A stretch of 64,000 nucleotides of DNA from Novosphingobium aureum (GTDB taxonomy: Bacteria; Pseudomonadota; Alphaproteobacteria; Sphingomonadales; Sphingomonadaceae): positions 372,001 to 436,000 of the forward strand of contig NZ_JADZGI010000002.1 in assembly GCF_015865035.1 (NCBI RefSeq), in the 5' to 3' direction. Positions 60,862-64,000 of the stretch are shown piece after piece. The notes beneath the pieces were generated by a model. The model made no database searches. It was not told the origin of the DNA and was given only the letters and a program-made list of their open reading frames with translations. Numbering within the stretch: position 1 is the stretch's first letter; each line of letters begins with the position of its first letter. Made by a program: the position numbers and the translations under genes.

Positions 60862-61242
60862 TCAGGCCATGGTCGTGAATATCTCGGCCTCGATGACCCA
60901 TTCGCCGCGTACCTCGCGCCACTTGGCGCTGTAGAGGCCCGAGGCGAGTACCTGCTCTGCGTCGCCACCGATGCCCTGCCAGGTGCCCTGCTCCATCGCG
61001 ACGGGAGCGACGGGAGACACGCTGACTTCGCCCGGGGTGCGCGTGTAGACCATCCTGTCCGCCGCAGCGAAATCGCGCTTCCACACCTTCACTTGCGCCA
61101 TGCGCCCGGCGATGACCGCGCTATCGGTGCCGGTGAGCATCACGCAATCGCGCGCGAGGATCGGTCCGATGGCAGCGGCGTCGCCCTCGGCGATGGCGCG
61201 GTTGAAGGCGGCCCGGCGGGCACGGATGGCGATTTCACTCAT
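60862..61242 (-). CDS. NTF2/SnoaL-like (DUF4440-type) protein
   Basis: A 126-residue cone-fold protein. N-terminal helices (IAIRARRAAFNRAIAEGDAAAIGPI) are followed by VMLTGTDSAVIAGRMAQ and a beta-rich C-terminus (GLYSAKWREVRGEWVIEAEIF). Members are isomerases, ketosteroid-like enzymes or orphan ligand binders. Start ATG 61242 chosen; ATG 61260 is possible. Function unknown. Confidence 0.75.
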   Translation of the reverse strand: MSEIAIRARRAAFNRAIAEGDAAAIGPILARDCVMLTGTDSAVIAGRMAQVKVWKRDFAAADRMVYTRTPGEVSVSPVAPVAMEQGTWQGIGGDAEQVLASGLYSAKWREVRGEWVIEAEIFTTMA

Positions 61243-61294
61243 GCGCCAGGGCCCTGCCATGTCGCAGCAGGACTGGCCAGCCCCCTGTCGCGGC

Positions 61295-61588
61295 TCAGCG
61301 CTGCCGGGCGAGCCGGCGGCGGTTGGCGCTGACGCGCTTGCGGTAGTGCCTGACCGCCTTGTGCGCGGTTTCGGCAGGACTTGCCGAACCTGCCCCGGAA
61401 AGCGCCACCGGCAGAAGCGCGGCGGCGCGCAGCTTCTCGGCGACCATGCGCTGCATCTCGCGTCCGGTACCGGGCTGCCCCATCAGCGCACCGCTCGTGC
61501 GCATCGAGATCACCATCAGTGATTCGGCCCAGAGCCACCAGGCATCGTGGGCCAAGAAAAACCACTCGAAAGCGGGGTCGCGACGCAT
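61295..61588 (-). CDS. Conserved hypothetical protein
   Basis: Unrecognised; about 97 residues from ATG 61588 (MRRDPAFEWFFLAHDAWWLW), which has AAGGA 10 bases upstream. ATG 61648 (MPDRPATRIYGLLHC) and the frame opening at 61726 are alternatives. A Trp/Phe-rich helix is followed by a segment ISMRTSGALMGQPGTGREM and a strongly basic end (HYRKRVSANRRRLARQR). It looks like a phasin- or nucleoid-like small helical protein, but this is a guess. Confidence 0.6.
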   Translation of the reverse strand: MRRDPAFEWFFLAHDAWWLWAESLMVISMRTSGALMGQPGTGREMQRMVAEKLRAAALLPVALSGAGSASPAETAHKAVRHYRKRVSANRRRLARQR

Positions 61589-61727
61589 TTTCGCAAATTC
61601 CTTGCAGTGGAGGAGCCCGTAGATCCGGGTTGCAGGACGATCAGGCATTTCACGTTCTGCGAACGTGTGCAGGCCAATCGATTCCCGCTCTGAACGTCTC
61701 ATATCGCACTTGCAGCATTGCCCCAAT

Positions 61728-61774
61728 CAAAAAGGGCGCGCGCCTTTCAGCACACGCCCTTTTTACGCCCCGGT
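61728..61774. terminator. Bidirectional terminator after thiC
   Basis: AAAAAGGGCG pairs with CGCCCTTTTT around a roughly 16-base loop with some inner pairing. It lies about 35 bases past the thiC stop and ends leftward transcription. Confidence 0.8.
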
Positions 61775-61807
61775 CAGCTGCTCGAAGCGGCAGCCGGGCG
61801 CGTCATG

Positions 61808-63691
<1,884 letters not shown>

Positions 63692-63751
63692 ATGCGCTCC
63701 TCTCTCTGTGGACGAAGGATGCGCGGATTTCGGGCGTCGAAGACAGGCCGT

Positions 63752-63862
63752 CCACTTCCTCCGCCCGTATTAACGGGTTCAGGTTCGACGGGTCTTGTGG
63801 AGCATACCCACAACTCTCAGCCGGTGGCGCACTGCGCCTGCTGGCTCCCCGGGGATGGCGCG
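63752..63862 (-). ncRNA. TPP riboswitch (THI element) controlling thiC
   Basis: Read leftward, the leader contains the THI-box landmarks in order: GGGGAGCC (63843-63851 region), CTGAGAG, then ACCCGTCGAACCTGAACC and GTTAATACGGGCGGAGGAAG. It lies 60 bases upstream of thiC, the classical place for feedback control by thiamine pyrophosphate, probably through ribosome-site sequestration because no terminator is seen after it. Confidence 0.95.
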
Positions 63863-63927
63863 AGACTACGGAGCGAGACCGGGCTTGTCGAGCCGTCTCC
63901 TGCAAAATGCGGTCAGGCGATCCGTCG

Positions 63928-63998
63928 CTTTCCAGATAGGAAAGTTTTCACTTTCCAAAGTGGAAAGTTCATGCCATCCAACTTTCCAGACTGGAAAG
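63928..63998. repeat. Three tandem CTTTCC-N5-GGAAAG palindromes
   Basis: Perfect 17-base inverted repeats with 6-base arms at 63928-63944, 63951-63967 and 63982-63998 (spacers AGATA, AAAGT, AGACT), starting 23 and 31 bases apart. They lie upstream of the thiC riboswitch and at the window edge, so they may be operators for thiC or for a gene to the right. An ATG at 63971 opens a frame (MPSNFPDW) that continues past the edge. Confidence 0.8.
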
Positions 63999-64000
63999 TG

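Overview
The window is a high-GC, densely coding piece of an alphaproteobacterial chromosome, most likely a sphingomonad (Novosphingobium/Sphingobium/Sphingomonas type). The assignment rests on the alpha-type SspB, the very long NAD-glutamate dehydrogenase, TonB-dependent uptake paired with aromatic-type catabolic genes, the tol-pal and his gene orders, and many small sphingomonad-style hypothetical proteins. No rRNA, tRNA, CRISPR array, insertion sequence or phage gene was seen. Because of the GC content, long antisense open frames run through many real genes; these were ignored.

Layout. 1-12.2 kb: the end of a molybdenum hydroxylase gene overlapping mrp, then hflK-hflC-degP (membrane protein quality control), a DUF1838 Tat protein, a UPF0126/TRIC channel, and a phenylalanine/tyrosine unit (phhA-hppD plus a VOC protein) divergent from an Lrp/AsnC regulator, then an AbrB-family membrane protein. 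12.2-17 kb: the 1597-residue NAD-dependent glutamate dehydrogenase. 17.3-34.05 kb: an accessory catabolic island, described below. 34.4-37.1 kb: fumC, a HAD phosphatase and a J-domain protein. 37.3-42.05 kb: ybgC-tolQ-tolR-tolA-tolB-pal. 42.2-45.8 kb: hisB-hisH-hisA-hisF-hisE plus a HIT protein. 45.9-49.9 kb: sspB, gmk, dapD and small proteins. 50-64 kb: an Rrf2/NsrR-like regulator, an M3 peptidase, an M19 dipeptidase, OsmC, many small or unknown proteins, and thiC under a TPP riboswitch.

The catabolic island is the most interesting part. A six-gene minus-strand operon in which every junction overlaps by 1-4 bases encodes a flavin monooxygenase, a maleate isomerase/Asp-Glu racemase relative, a bicupin, a zinc-type dehydrogenase relative, and LeuC- and LeuD-like hydro-lyase subunits. 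It is divergent from an IclR regulator. Next come an MFS transporter, an isocitrate lyase/PEP mutase-family lyase, two more bicupins, a tandem SDR, an AhpD-like protein, a TonB-dependent receptor and an isochorismatase-family hydrolase. A 15-bp palindrome, consensus ATCCGCATTGCGGAT, occurs in each of the five control regions of this island (six copies; the one at the receptor gene is embedded in a nearly perfect 39-bp palindrome). I infer one regulon, probably controlled by the local IclR protein. It would import an unidentified, probably aromatic or heteroaromatic compound, oxidise it, and process the resulting unsaturated dicarboxylate by hydration (LeuCD-like) and aldol-type cleavage (lyase). 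Several enzymes of the island have lost hallmark catalytic residues of their families, which points to unusual chemistry or substrate.
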